Source of the DNA: Bradyrhizobium sp. JYMT SZCCT0428
GTDB taxonomy: Bacteria; Pseudomonadota; Alphaproteobacteria; Rhizobiales; Xanthobacteraceae
Direction: 5' to 3'
Assembly: GCF_018131075.1 (NCBI RefSeq)
Contig: NZ_JAFCLS010000054.1
Coordinates: 1 to 49,541, forward strand
DNA length: 49,541 bases
Part shown: in pieces, positions 19,104-27,368 of the stretch
Layout: each line of letters opens with the position of its first letter
How positions within the stretch are numbered: position 1 is the stretch's first letter
Notes under the pieces: generated by a model
The model's input: only the letters and a program-made list of their open reading frames with translations
The model's database searches: none
Told to the model about the DNA's origin: nothing
Made by a program: the position numbers and the translations under genes

Positions 19104-19937
19104 TCAGCTGCGGCTGATGGCCTTGAATTTCCGGGTCTGCTCGCGGATCGCGACTTCGACCGGCAGCCGCTCCATCGAGGAAGCGCCGTAGAAGCCGTGG
19201 CAATGCCGCGAGTGCTTGATGACGAATTCGGCGTCCGCGGGTTCTGCCACCGGACCGCCATGCACGAGAATGATCGCATCAGGTTTCACCGCGAGCGCCG
19301 CCGCCGCCCAGGCGTCCAGCAGGGCTGGAACGTCCTCGAGCTTCAGTGCGGTCCGCGCGCCGATCGCGCCGCCGGCGGTCAACCCGAAATGGCAGACAAT
19401 GATGTCGGCCCCCGCGCCCGCCATGTCAGCGGCATCGTCGGCCGAGAACACATAGGGCGTCGTCAGCAGGCCCTTGGCGCCGGCCAGCGCGATCATCTCG
19501 ACCTCGAGCGCGTAGGACATGCCGGTTTCCTCCAGCCCGATACGGAAGCTGCCGTCGATCAGCCCGACCGTCGGAAAGTTCTGTACGCCGGAAAAGCCCA
19601 CAGCTTTTACCTCGTCGAGAAAGCGGTCCATGCTGCGGAACGGATCGGTGGCGCAGACGCCGGCCAGCACCGGAGTCTTCTTCACCACAGGCAGCACTTC
19701 GGCGGCCATCTCCATCACGATTGCGTTGGCGTCGCCGTACGGCATCAGGCCGGACAGCGAACCGCGCCCGGCCATCCGGAAGCGGCCGGAATTGTAGATC
19801 ACGATCAGGTCGATGCCGCCGGCTTCCTCGCATTTGGCTGACAGACCGGTGCCGGCGCCGCCGCCGACGATGGGCTCGCCGCGCGCGATCATGTCGTGAA
19901 ACCTGGAGAGAAGCGCCTGCCGGTCGATCGCTGCCAT
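19104..19937 (-). CDS. PEP-hydrolase-like TIM-barrel protein (PF09370 type)
   Basis: The 277-residue protein shows the conserved start of the family, GGGAGTGLSAKCEEAGG, then LIVIYNSGRFRMAGRGS, GVQNFPTVGLIDG and CHFGLTAGGAIG. Members are TIM barrels annotated as phosphoenolpyruvate hydrolase-like or signal-transduction proteins, and plant and fungal relatives are fused to Tm-1-like domains. Here it lies 11 nt downstream of a protein with exactly that Tm-1 domain, so the two probably act together. The reaction is not known for this pair. Confidence 0.85.
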   Translation of the reverse strand: MAAIDRQALLSRFHDMIARGEPIVGGGAGTGLSAKCEEAGGIDLIVIYNSGRFRMAGRGSLSGLMPYGDANAIVMEMAAEVLPVVKKTPVLAGVCATDPFRSMDRFLDEVKAVGFSGVQNFPTVGLIDGSFRIGLEETGMSYALEVEMIALAGAKGLLTTPYVFSADDAADMAGAGADIIVCHFGLTAGGAIGARTALKLEDVPALLDAWAAAALAVKPDAIILVHGGPVAEPADAEFVIKHSRHCHGFYGASSMERLPVEVAIREQTRKFKAISRS

Positions 19938-19948
19938 GCTGTGATTCC

Positions 19949-22210
19949 CTATCGGCCCGCGGCGCGTGCGCGCGGCCGTGCGCCTTGCAGCGCGCGAAAA
20001 TGCTGTACCAGCGCGGCCGCAAACGCCGGGCTGTTGATGTGATGCGGAACGCGAACGAGCTGGCGCGACGCCGTCTGCCGCACGCTCGCCTGCAGCGCGC
20101 CGAACAGCGCCTCGCGCGCCGCGGTGTCGAAGAACGGCTTGCCCGCCTCGTCGAGGGCCGAGACCCCGCCCTCCGGCAGCAGGAAGCGCACGGGGCCTTC
20201 CATCAGATTGAGCCTTTCACCGATCCAGCGGCCCATCGCGGCATTCTCGTCGGGCTGCGTCCGCATCAGCGTGACCTGCGGATTGTGCTGATGAAGCAAC
20301 CGGGTCCGGTAGCGCTCGGGGACGCTGTCGGGCGCGCCGAAATTGACCATGTCGAGCGCGCCGACCGAACCGACATAAGGAATTCGGGTGCGGATGATGG
20401 CGCCAAACCGGTCCTCGGTCGCCGGAAACACGCCGCCGAACAACAGATCGGCGATTTCGGTGGTCGAGACGTCGATCACCGCCGGCACCAGGCCGCCATC
20501 GACCAGCTTCTCCATCGACTGGCCGCCGATGCCGGTGGCATGGAACACCAGACATTCGTAGTCGTCGCCAATCAATTTCGTCACCTGCTGAACGCAGGGC
20601 GTCGTGACGCCGAACATCGTAAGGCCGACCAGCGGCCGTTCGCCGCCGGCGTGGCGGCGCGGCGGCGGCGCCTTGGTCGCCTCCAGCCGCGCCCTCGCCA
20701 TCCCGGCCATCGCCTGCGCGCCGTTCGCCAGCACCTGCCGCGAAATCGCATTCAGTCCCTGAACGTCGGTGACGGAATACATCATCATGATATCGGAAGG
20801 GCCGACATAGGCCCGCGTGTTGCCGGAGGCGACGGTGGAGATCATCAGCTTCGGCACGCCGACCGGCAGCGCCCGCATCGCCGGCGTCGCGAGCGCCGTA
20901 GCGCCGGAGCCGCCGGCGGAAATCAGGCCGAGCAGCCTGACGCCCTCGCGGCCGGACTTGCCCTTCACCCAGCTCTCGAAAGCCTCCGCCATTGCCGCCA
21001 CGGCGGCGCCGCGGTCGGCATTGAACACGCCGGCGGAACCGCGCGGGTGATGCAGCGCTATCTCCAGCGGCGGCACGTCCGCGCCGGAGATCCGGCCGGT
21101 GGTCGACAGATCGACCAGCTTCACCGGCAGGCCCGCCGCCTTGATGATGTCGGCGATGAAGCGCAGCTCCTCGCCCTTGGTATCGAGCGTACCGGCCACC
21201 GCGACGAACGGTTCGTTGAGACCACCTATGCTGCGCCCGACCTTGCGGTCGGATGCTGCGGTCGCGGCGATGACGGGCATGCGCGTCAGGGTGTGCGCGG
21301 ACGCCTCGATCCGCGCTGCCGCAACATCGGCGCTCCAGCGGGTCGGCAGCACCGGGTTCGACAAATAGACCCGGATCGGCGCATCGTTGCGTGTTGGCGC
21401 CGCTGCAGTCCTTCGGCCGCCGGGTTCACTCACGGAAGCAGGCGGCGGTTCGATCTCCTCATGGCCATGGCGACCAACGCCGAGCAGGCGCTGCTGCAGG
21501 TCGCGATCGGCGGCCAGCCGCGCCGCCTCGATGACGCGGTTGACCCGGCCGTTGACCATGATCGCGACCGTTTCGGAGATCTCGGTTGCCACGCCGATAT
21601 TCTGCTCGATGACGAGGATGGCGACGTCGCCTTCCTCGCTCAGGCGCACGAGCATGTCCTCGACATGAGCGACGATGACAGGCGCGAGGCCTTCGGTCGG
21701 CTCGTCCATGATCAAGAGCCGCGGATTGAGCAGCAACGCCCGCGAAATCGCCAGCATCTGCTGCTCGCCGCCGGAGAGCTGCGAGCCGGCGTTGTTCTTG
21801 CGTTCGGCAAGCCGCGGAAAGGTGTCGTAGACCCGCTCCCGCGTCCAGCCGCCGCGCGGCCCGCGCTGCGCCAGCCGCAGGTGCTCGTCGACACTCAGCG
21901 ACCGCCACAGCCGCCGGCCCTGCGGCACATAGCCGATGCCGAGCCGGGCGATGTCGGTGGTGGAACGGCCGACCAGTTCCTCGCCGAATGCGCTGATCGA
22001 GCCGCTCGACACCGGAACCAGGCCCATGATCGCCTTGCACAGCGAGGTCTTGCCCATGCCGTTGCGGCCGACCAGGCTGAGCACTCCATCCTGCAAGGTC
22101 AGATCGACGCCCTGCAGCGCGTGCGAGCGGCCGTAATACAGGTTCAGCCCGCTGACCTGGAGCGCCGGCGGCGTGCCGCGTAGCTGATGACGGCGGTCAG
22201 TGGTGGGCAT
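19949..22210 (-). CDS. LivF-type ABC ATPase fused to a Tm-1-like (UPF0261) domain
   Basis: In the 753-residue protein, residues about 15-245 are a branched-chain amino acid ABC ATPase: Walker A GRNGMGKT, signature LSGGEQQ, Walker B LLIMDEP, and the LivF-typical EQNIGVA. A roughly 90-residue linker leads to residues about 340-745, a Tm-1-like/UPF0261 domain (VAGTLDTKGEE, LISAGGSGATALATPAMR, FHATGIGGQSMEKL). UPF0261 proteins are normally separate. The fusion ties the second ATPase of the transporter to a domain normally paired with the next gene. The ATG at 22210 overlaps LivG by 14 nt. I see no frameshift that could have created the fusion. Confidence 0.88.
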   Translation of the reverse strand: MPTTDRRHQLRGTPPALQVSGLNLYYGRSHALQGVDLTLQDGVLSLVGRNGMGKTSLCKAIMGLVPVSSGSISAFGEELVGRSTTDIARLGIGYVPQGRRLWRSLSVDEHLRLAQRGPRGGWTRERVYDTFPRLAERKNNAGSQLSGGEQQMLAISRALLLNPRLLIMDEPTEGLAPVIVAHVEDMLVRLSEEGDVAILVIEQNIGVATEISETVAIMVNGRVNRVIEAARLAADRDLQQRLLGVGRHGHEEIEPPPASVSEPGGRRTAAAPTRNDAPIRVYLSNPVLPTRWSADVAAARIEASAHTLTRMPVIAATAASDRKVGRSIGGLNEPFVAVAGTLDTKGEELRFIADIIKAAGLPVKLVDLSTTGRISGADVPPLEIALHHPRGSAGVFNADRGAAVAAMAEAFESWVKGKSGREGVRLLGLISAGGSGATALATPAMRALPVGVPKLMISTVASGNTRAYVGPSDIMMMYSVTDVQGLNAISRQVLANGAQAMAGMARARLEATKAPPPRRHAGGERPLVGLTMFGVTTPCVQQVTKLIGDDYECLVFHATGIGGQSMEKLVDGGLVPAVIDVSTTEIADLLFGGVFPATEDRFGAIIRTRIPYVGSVGALDMVNFGAPDSVPERYRTRLLHQHNPQVTLMRTQPDENAAMGRWIGERLNLMEGPVRFLLPEGGVSALDEAGKPFFDTAAREALFGALQASVRQTASRQLVRVPHHINSPAFAAALVQHFRALQGARPRARAAGR

Positions 22211-23006
22211 GACCGCCTCCGAGATAAAGCTCCTGAACTTCCGGATCGGATTCGATCTCGTCGGACCGGCCTTCCTTGAAGATACGGCCGTTGTGCATCA
22301 TCGTCACGCTATCGGCGACACGCAGCGCGACATCCATGTCGTGTTCGATAATGATGAAGCCGATATGCGCCGGCAGCGAGGTCAAAATCGTCACCAGATC
22401 AGCGCGCTCGGTCGGCGACAGCCCTGCCGCGGGCTCGTCGAACAGCACAAAGCGCGGCGCGCCTGATAGCGCCAGGGCAACTTCGAGCTGCCGCTGCTGG
22501 CCATAGGCCAGCTCGCCGACCAAGCGGTCCTTATCGGCGGTCAGGTGCACAGCCTCGACCAGAATTTCCGCTGCTTGCAGGAGTGCATCGTCGGGGCGGG
22601 GCCGAACCAGCGAGAAGCGGTTTCGCGAAACACCGCAGCAGGCCAGATAGATATTGTCCATCACGCTCAGTCCGGTGAAGAGCGAGGATATCTGGTAGGT
22701 GCGGCGCAAGCCCCGGCGGATGCGCTCATGGGGCGGGAAGACCGTCACATCCTCGCCAAAAAACCGGACCAGGCCCGCTGTGGGCAGAAAATCCCCGGTG
22801 ATGCAGTTGAACAGCGTGGTCTTGCCCGCGCCATTCGATCCGAGAACGGCCCGCCTTTCGCCCGGCTTCACCGAAAGCGTCACGTCCGAGATTGCGGCCA
22901 GCGCGCCGAACATCTTGGTGATGCCGCGCAGTTCCAGCGCATTGCCGGAGCTGGCATTGCCGGCCCCGGGTACGTTCATCCGGGAAGACACGACGGGCGC
23001 GTTCAT
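22197..23006 (-). CDS. livG: Branched-chain amino acid type ABC transporter ATPase
   Basis: Starting at 23006 (ATGA overlap with LivM), the protein is 269 residues. Walker A is GSNGAGKTTLFN, the signature is LAYGQQRQLEVA (a LivG-style variant of LSGGQ) and Walker B is FVLFDEPAAGLSP, then EHDMDVAL. It energises import together with the LivF domain of the next gene. A long upstream extension in the same frame overlaps LivM and is not real. Confidence 0.9.
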   Translation of the reverse strand: MNAPVVSSRMNVPGAGNASSGNALELRGITKMFGALAAISDVTLSVKPGERRAVLGSNGAGKTTLFNCITGDFLPTAGLVRFFGEDVTVFPPHERIRRGLRRTYQISSLFTGLSVMDNIYLACCGVSRNRFSLVRPRPDDALLQAAEILVEAVHLTADKDRLVGELAYGQQRQLEVALALSGAPRFVLFDEPAAGLSPTERADLVTILTSLPAHIGFIIIEHDMDVALRVADSVTMMHNGRIFKEGRSDEIESDPEVQELYLGGGHAHH

Positions 23007-24064
23007 GCACCGCCTCCCGTCGTTGCGGCCTTGCGCGCCGCCATCCTCGCGCGCCAGCGATCCCACAGGCCCAGCACACCATCCGGCGAGAACAGCACGA
23101 TCGCCAGGAAGCCGATCCCGATGATCAGCTTGAAGCGATCCGCCGAGAACCCGAAAAAGCCGAGAATGTCGGTCGAGAACACTTGCAGCAACACGTAGAT
23201 GAAAGCGCCGATAAACGGTCCGAGCGGACGGCGCATCCCGCCGACGACCGCGACCACGAGCACATCGATCGCGGAGGAAATACCGATCGTGCCCGGCGCG
23301 ATCTGCGCATTCTGCCAGACCAGAAGAATGCCGCCCGTGGAGGCGAAAACGCTCGCCAGAGCGTAGGCCGCCACGCGATGGGCGGTCACGTTGAAACCCA
23401 GTGCCGCCATGCGGCGCGGGTTGTCGCGCACGCCCTGAAGCGCGAGTCCGAAGGGAGAGCGCGCAAGATAGACCACTGCGCCGTAGCAAAGCGCGGCGCA
23501 GGCAAGGGTGAGGTAGTAGAAAGGCAGGGGATCGCGCCAGTTCACGCCGAACAGCTTCGGCGGCAACACGAGGTTGAACCCGGAATAGCCGTTGAAGATC
23601 GAGTAGTTCTGCCGTGTGAAATAGAAAAAGGCCGCCGCGATCGCGAGCGTGATCATGATCGTGTAGATGCCGTCGGTGCGAACGGCGAGCGCGCCGCATA
23701 TCGTCGCGAAAAGCGCCGCGATCAGGAAGGCGGCCGGAAGCACGATCCACCAGGAGAGACCGAGACTGACATTGGCCGCGCCGGACGGCCCAAGGATTGC
23801 GACCATGTAGCCGGCCAATCCCGCAATCGACATCTGCAGCAGGCTCACCATTCCGCCATAGCCGGCGAGGAACATCAGGCTGAGCCCGATCATGCCCAGA
23901 ATGAACGTCCAGCCCATGATCTGGAACAGCCAGAAATTATTGGCCACGATCGGCAGCAACAGCAGGATCAACCCGAGGATCCACCAGGGGGCGGGAATGC
24001 GCTCGGACCACATCCGATGGTCGACGGGGCTGGCAAAGCGAGGGGCTTGATCGGCAACCGACAT
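23003..24064 (-). CDS. livM: Branched-chain amino acid type ABC transporter permease
   Basis: The 353-residue polytopic membrane protein has about ten hydrophobic segments and LivM landmarks: AGYGGMVSLLQM (LivM has GYGGQLSLGQ) and GVRDNPRRMAALGFNVTAHR. It forms the channel with LivH. The gap to LivH is 3 nt and the stop overlaps LivG. Confidence 0.92.
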   Translation of the reverse strand: MSVADQAPRFASPVDHRMWSERIPAPWWILGLILLLLPIVANNFWLFQIMGWTFILGMIGLSLMFLAGYGGMVSLLQMSIAGLAGYMVAILGPSGAANVSLGLSWWIVLPAAFLIAALFATICGALAVRTDGIYTIMITLAIAAAFFYFTRQNYSIFNGYSGFNLVLPPKLFGVNWRDPLPFYYLTLACAALCYGAVVYLARSPFGLALQGVRDNPRRMAALGFNVTAHRVAAYALASVFASTGGILLVWQNAQIAPGTIGISSAIDVLVVAVVGGMRRPLGPFIGAFIYVLLQVFSTDILGFFGFSADRFKLIIGIGFLAIVLFSPDGVLGLWDRWRARMAARKAATTGGGA

Positions 24065-24067
24065 GGC

Positions 24068-25084
24068 CTATCGCCTCGTTCCCAGAAGGCCCTGCGGCCG
24101 AAACGCCAGCACCGCCGCCATGATGAGGAAGGTGAGAACGATCGAATAGGTCGGCGCGTAGACAAACCCCATCTGTTCGGCCACCCCGATGATCAAAGCG
24201 CCCAAAGCCGCGCCGACGATCGACCCCATGCCTCCGACGATCACCACCACGAGGCTCGCCAGCAGGAAACGCGTATCCTCGCCCGGCGACAGCGACTGGA
24301 ACGTGGCACCGATGATCCCCGCGATACCGGCAAGCCCGGCGCCGAAGCCGAACACCGCCAGAAACACCATGTGGATGCGCACGCCGGATGCGGCCAGCAT
24401 CTCGCGGTCGTCCACGCCCGCACGGATCAGCATGCCAAGCGCGGTGCGGTTCAAAACGAGCCACATCGCGATGCCGATCACGATTGCCGCGACCAGGATC
24501 CAGACGCGCACGGACGGGTAGCGCAGCCAGGTGACCACGCCGGTCGCTTCGTTGAAGTTGCTCACGAGGGGCAATTCCATCGGCCCCTGCAGGAATTGCG
24601 GAGCGAGGATCGAATACGATTGCCCACCCCACCACCACAGCATGAGGTCGGCAAACACGATCGAAAGCCCGATGCTGACCAGCGTCTGGCGGAGCTCTTC
24701 GCCTTCCATTTTCGAGAAGATGAAAAACTGCATCAAGAGCCCGATCAGCCCCACGACGATGAACACAATCGGAAATGCCAGCAGCCACGAACCCGAGGCG
24801 GTCGCGACCTCGTAGCCAACATATCCGCCGATCAGGAACAACGAGCCATGCGCGAGATTGACGACGCGCATCAGACCGAAAATCAGCGTGAAGCCGGCTG
24901 CTACGAGAAAATAGAGCGCGCCAAGCGTGATGCCGCCCAAAAGGGCGTTCAGGAAGATTTGCTTGCGGCCCCAAACCGCCACCAGTTCAGGCGGCCAGGG
25001 GGCCAGCACAAGACACAGGAACGCTGCGGCCAAGAGGAAAAAAAACAGGCTCCAGAGCGGATAGCGCTTGATGAAATTGTCCAT
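24068..25084 (-). CDS. livH: Branched-chain amino acid type ABC transporter permease
   Basis: The ATG at 25084 gives 338 residues; a GTG at 25117 with GGTGG upstream would add 11 residues and cannot be excluded. The protein is polytopic with the LivH motif GLMRVVNLAHGSLFLIGGY and a late LASLVVVIVGGMGSIVGAALGAL. It pairs with LivM. Upstream, 25168-25204, lie two 20-bp-spaced direct repeats that may be the operator of the AraC regulator encoded just before it. Confidence 0.9.
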   Translation of the reverse strand: MDNFIKRYPLWSLFFFLLAAAFLCLVLAPWPPELVAVWGRKQIFLNALLGGITLGALYFLVAAGFTLIFGLMRVVNLAHGSLFLIGGYVGYEVATASGSWLLAFPIVFIVVGLIGLLMQFFIFSKMEGEELRQTLVSIGLSIVFADLMLWWWGGQSYSILAPQFLQGPMELPLVSNFNEATGVVTWLRYPSVRVWILVAAIVIGIAMWLVLNRTALGMLIRAGVDDREMLAASGVRIHMVFLAVFGFGAGLAGIAGIIGATFQSLSPGEDTRFLLASLVVVIVGGMGSIVGAALGALIIGVAEQMGFVYAPTYSIVLTFLIMAAVLAFRPQGLLGTRR

Positions 25085-25167
25085 CTCAGAACGGCCCAGC
25101 AGCTTCCCGTGGCGCACTTCGCCACCGTTGGAATGAAGGCTAGATCGAAGTTGCCGGCCTGTCCTTT

Positions 25168-25204
25168 CCCGAACGTCTGTTCTCTAGCCCGAACGTCTCT
25201 TCTT
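25168..25204 (-). promoter_or_regulatory. Two direct repeats upstream of livH, candidate AraC operator
   Basis: On the plus strand cccgaacgtctgttctc (25168) and cccgaacgtctcttctt (25188) match at 15 of 17 positions and are exactly 20 bp apart. They lie 84-120 bp upstream of the livH start, in the 139-nt gap between araC and livH. Same-face direct repeats two helical turns apart are a common layout for AraC-family activators. Binding is inferred. Confidence 0.5.
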
Positions 25205-25223
25205 TGGCGTGCAGCACCTCTTT

Positions 25224-26060
25224 TCAGTGTGTGAGGCCCGCGACGCTGCGCCGGTAGGCGCTCGGCGGCACGACGCCATTGGCGATGAAGAACCGCGAGA
25301 AGCTCGCCGGGGTCGCAAAGCCGAGATCGAGCCCGATTTCAGAAACCGTTTCCGTGCCTCCGGCCAATCGATCGATCGCGCGCTCCATGCGCAGGGCGTT
25401 GAGGAAGATCGTCGGGGGCAGACCCATCTGCTCGCGAAACAGCTTGAAGAAATGCGGGCGCGAAAGACCGGCGTTCCGCGAAATCTCTGCAAGGTCGACG
25501 GGTTCGCCGAGCCTCTCGCTCAGCAGGCTGATCGCGCGCCGGAGGCGAAAATCCCGCAGTCCCGAGCAATGCGCAGCCGGCCTGTCGGCCGCGCTCGTCC
25601 ACTGCCACGTCTGATCGAAGGCTGCCTGAGTGAGGGCACTGAGCCGGTCCTCGAAAGAGCCATCGCAGCCGCCATGGTCGGCGAGAAGCCGTGCGGTTTC
25701 CAGGACAAGCCGGGTGATGTGGTCGCTCATTTCGACGGTCGAGCGGCCGAAGCGCAGGATCTCGAAGGCCGTGTGGCTCGCATCAACGAACCAGCCCGGG
25801 CGAATATAGAGAACGAGCGTCAGCGTTGGTTCGCGGCGGTCGACCGGCGCAAAATAATGCGGTTGCCACGGGCTGATTGCCGTTGCGCTGAAGGGTGTGA
25901 GCGGCAAAATCCTGCCATCGACAACCACGCTGGCGACCGGTCCGCTGACGTGGAAGATCAGGTGCCCCTCGCGATGGGCATGCGGCACCATCGGCCGATC
26001 CAGCTCATAGAGGCAAGCGCGCCCGAACGCACCATGTGCGACCGCGTGAGCAATACTCAT
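25224..26060 (-). CDS. AraC-family transcriptional regulator
   Basis: The start at 26060 has an excellent GGGGAGGAAA site; an in-frame ATG 75 nt further upstream lacks one. The 278-residue protein has an N-terminal cupin-like sensor domain (VPHAHREGHLIFHVSG) and a C-terminal double helix-turn-helix AraC domain (residues about 175-278: VDLAEISRNAGLSRPHFFKLFRE and VSEIGLDLGFATPASFSRFF). It is probably the ligand-responsive activator of the downstream transporter and catabolic genes. It lies inside the gene order, between the ADH-like gene and livH, with a possible operator in the gap that follows it. Confidence 0.9.
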   Translation of the reverse strand: MSIAHAVAHGAFGRACLYELDRPMVPHAHREGHLIFHVSGPVASVVVDGRILPLTPFSATAISPWQPHYFAPVDRREPTLTLVLYIRPGWFVDASHTAFEILRFGRSTVEMSDHITRLVLETARLLADHGGCDGSFEDRLSALTQAAFDQTWQWTSAADRPAAHCSGLRDFRLRRAISLLSERLGEPVDLAEISRNAGLSRPHFFKLFREQMGLPPTIFLNALRMERAIDRLAGGTETVSEIGLDLGFATPASFSRFFIANGVVPPSAYRRSVAGLTH

Positions 26061-26196
26061 CGGTTTCCTCCCCGCCCATCTTTGTGCGCGGTTATGGAGG
26101 AATGTATAAGGAGATCGCGTTGTGACAACAGGCAAATTGCCCCGGCCGCCACCGGTCCAGGCCGTTTGCCCCGCGCCGGATGCTGCTCGTTCGTGC

Positions 26197-27252
26197 TCAC
26201 CAGGCGGCCTCGAGAATGCGGCGGCAGTCGCCTGGGGTCAGCCGTCGGGGATTGGCAAGGGCTCCGGGATCGTTCGCGGCCATTTCCGCAAAACGGTCGA
26301 ACTGAGCCGGATTGATCCCCAGCTCCCGCAAGGAGGTCGGCAGGCCGATGGCGCGGGCGAACGCTCCGATGGCGGTGCTGAGGTGCGGCTCCGGCGTTGT
26401 TCTGGCGAAGGTTTCGGCCATGGCGGCGTATCGATCGCCGACGGCTTCGGTGTTGAAGTCGGCCATGGCCGCCATCAACGGCACATGGAGATCGCCTTGC
26501 AGGACGCCGGGTCCAAGTTCAGCCTTGATCGGGTGCGCAAGCGCATCGACCCCGCCAACCGCTTTTTCCAGCGCGAGCCCGGCCGTCAATGCCGCCGCCA
26601 TCAATTCGCGCTGCGCTTCCCGGTGACCGGGCGATGCAAGCGCCACGGGTAGCCACCGCGTGAGCCGCTTGGTGGCCTCCAGCGCAAGCGCGTCTGCCGG
26701 CGGGTGGTAGACGGGGCTGGCATAGGCTTCGATGGCATGGACCAGCACCTCCATGGCCGCAGCGGCGAGGCGGCGTGAGGACGCCCCCTCAAGCACCGTC
26801 GGATCGGCGATGACCCGGTCGGGGCGCGGGCAGGTAACCGGCTGGCCCTGCCCCAGACGCACCCGCCGCGCCAATCCGAAATCGCAAAGGCCGGCAGGAA
26901 CCGCGATCAGCATGAGGCGTTCGCCCCGCCGCAATGCATGCTCCGCAGCGAGCCGCGCCTGCCCGACGGCTGCGGATCCGCCCACGGCGATGAGCGTGCC
27001 GGTCCGGATGTCGCTCATGGCGCTCAGGATCCTGACGGTTGCATCTGCATGAGGGCTGGCACGATCGGTCCGCGCCAGGCTGATCGCCGTCTGGTCGAGT
27101 GACTCCTGCACGCGCGCGCAAACGGCCGCGCTGCCCGGCTCGTTGTCAACGAGTAGCAGCGCCCGAGCGAGCGGCCCTACCTCCTCGGGAAGCGCATCCT
27201 CGATCGCAGCTTCTGCGAAATGGGTGCGCGTGAGATAGTCGATGAGAGTCAT
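26197..27252 (-). CDS. Iron-containing alcohol dehydrogenase-like protein, catalytically degenerate
   Basis: The 351-residue protein aligns by eye with Fe-ADH/maleylacetate reductase enzymes, with LIAVGGSAAVGQARLAAEHA as the nucleotide-binding segment and VLVHAIEAYASP as the hallmark helix. Several key residues differ: the usual Asp before ALTHAIEAY is Glu (AMEVLVHAIE), the usual GGGS is GGSA, the TTAGTGSE motif is replaced by VPAGLCDFG, and the last metal His of the HG motif appears as Gln (GVLQGDLH). His residues in LVHAIE and LAHPIK remain. It may have lost metal-dependent reduction or use another mechanism. ATG at 27252 has GGGAG upstream. Confidence 0.75.
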   Translation of the reverse strand: MTLIDYLTRTHFAEAAIEDALPEEVGPLARALLLVDNEPGSAAVCARVQESLDQTAISLARTDRASPHADATVRILSAMSDIRTGTLIAVGGSAAVGQARLAAEHALRRGERLMLIAVPAGLCDFGLARRVRLGQGQPVTCPRPDRVIADPTVLEGASSRRLAAAAMEVLVHAIEAYASPVYHPPADALALEATKRLTRWLPVALASPGHREAQRELMAAALTAGLALEKAVGGVDALAHPIKAELGPGVLQGDLHVPLMAAMADFNTEAVGDRYAAMAETFARTTPEPHLSTAIGAFARAIGLPTSLRELGINPAQFDRFAEMAANDPGALANPRRLTPGDCRRILEAAW

Positions 27253-27368
27253 CGAAAGGCGCTCCCGGCGTTTCCGCCGCATGGAGTCCGCAATGGCGGA
27301 ATTCCCGAAGGAAGCGATGGCCGGCTGACAGCGCCGGCCACCGAAGATGACATCAGGGGCAGGCGCGC

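Noticed and set aside
19721..22183. 820-codon plus-strand ORF opposite the LivF/Tm-1 fusion
   Set aside because: Antisense shadow; Arg/His/Gln-rich sequence without domains.
23183..25234. 683-codon plus-strand ORF opposite livM and livH
   Set aside because: Antisense shadow; extremely charged composition that mirrors hydrophobic codons on the other strand.
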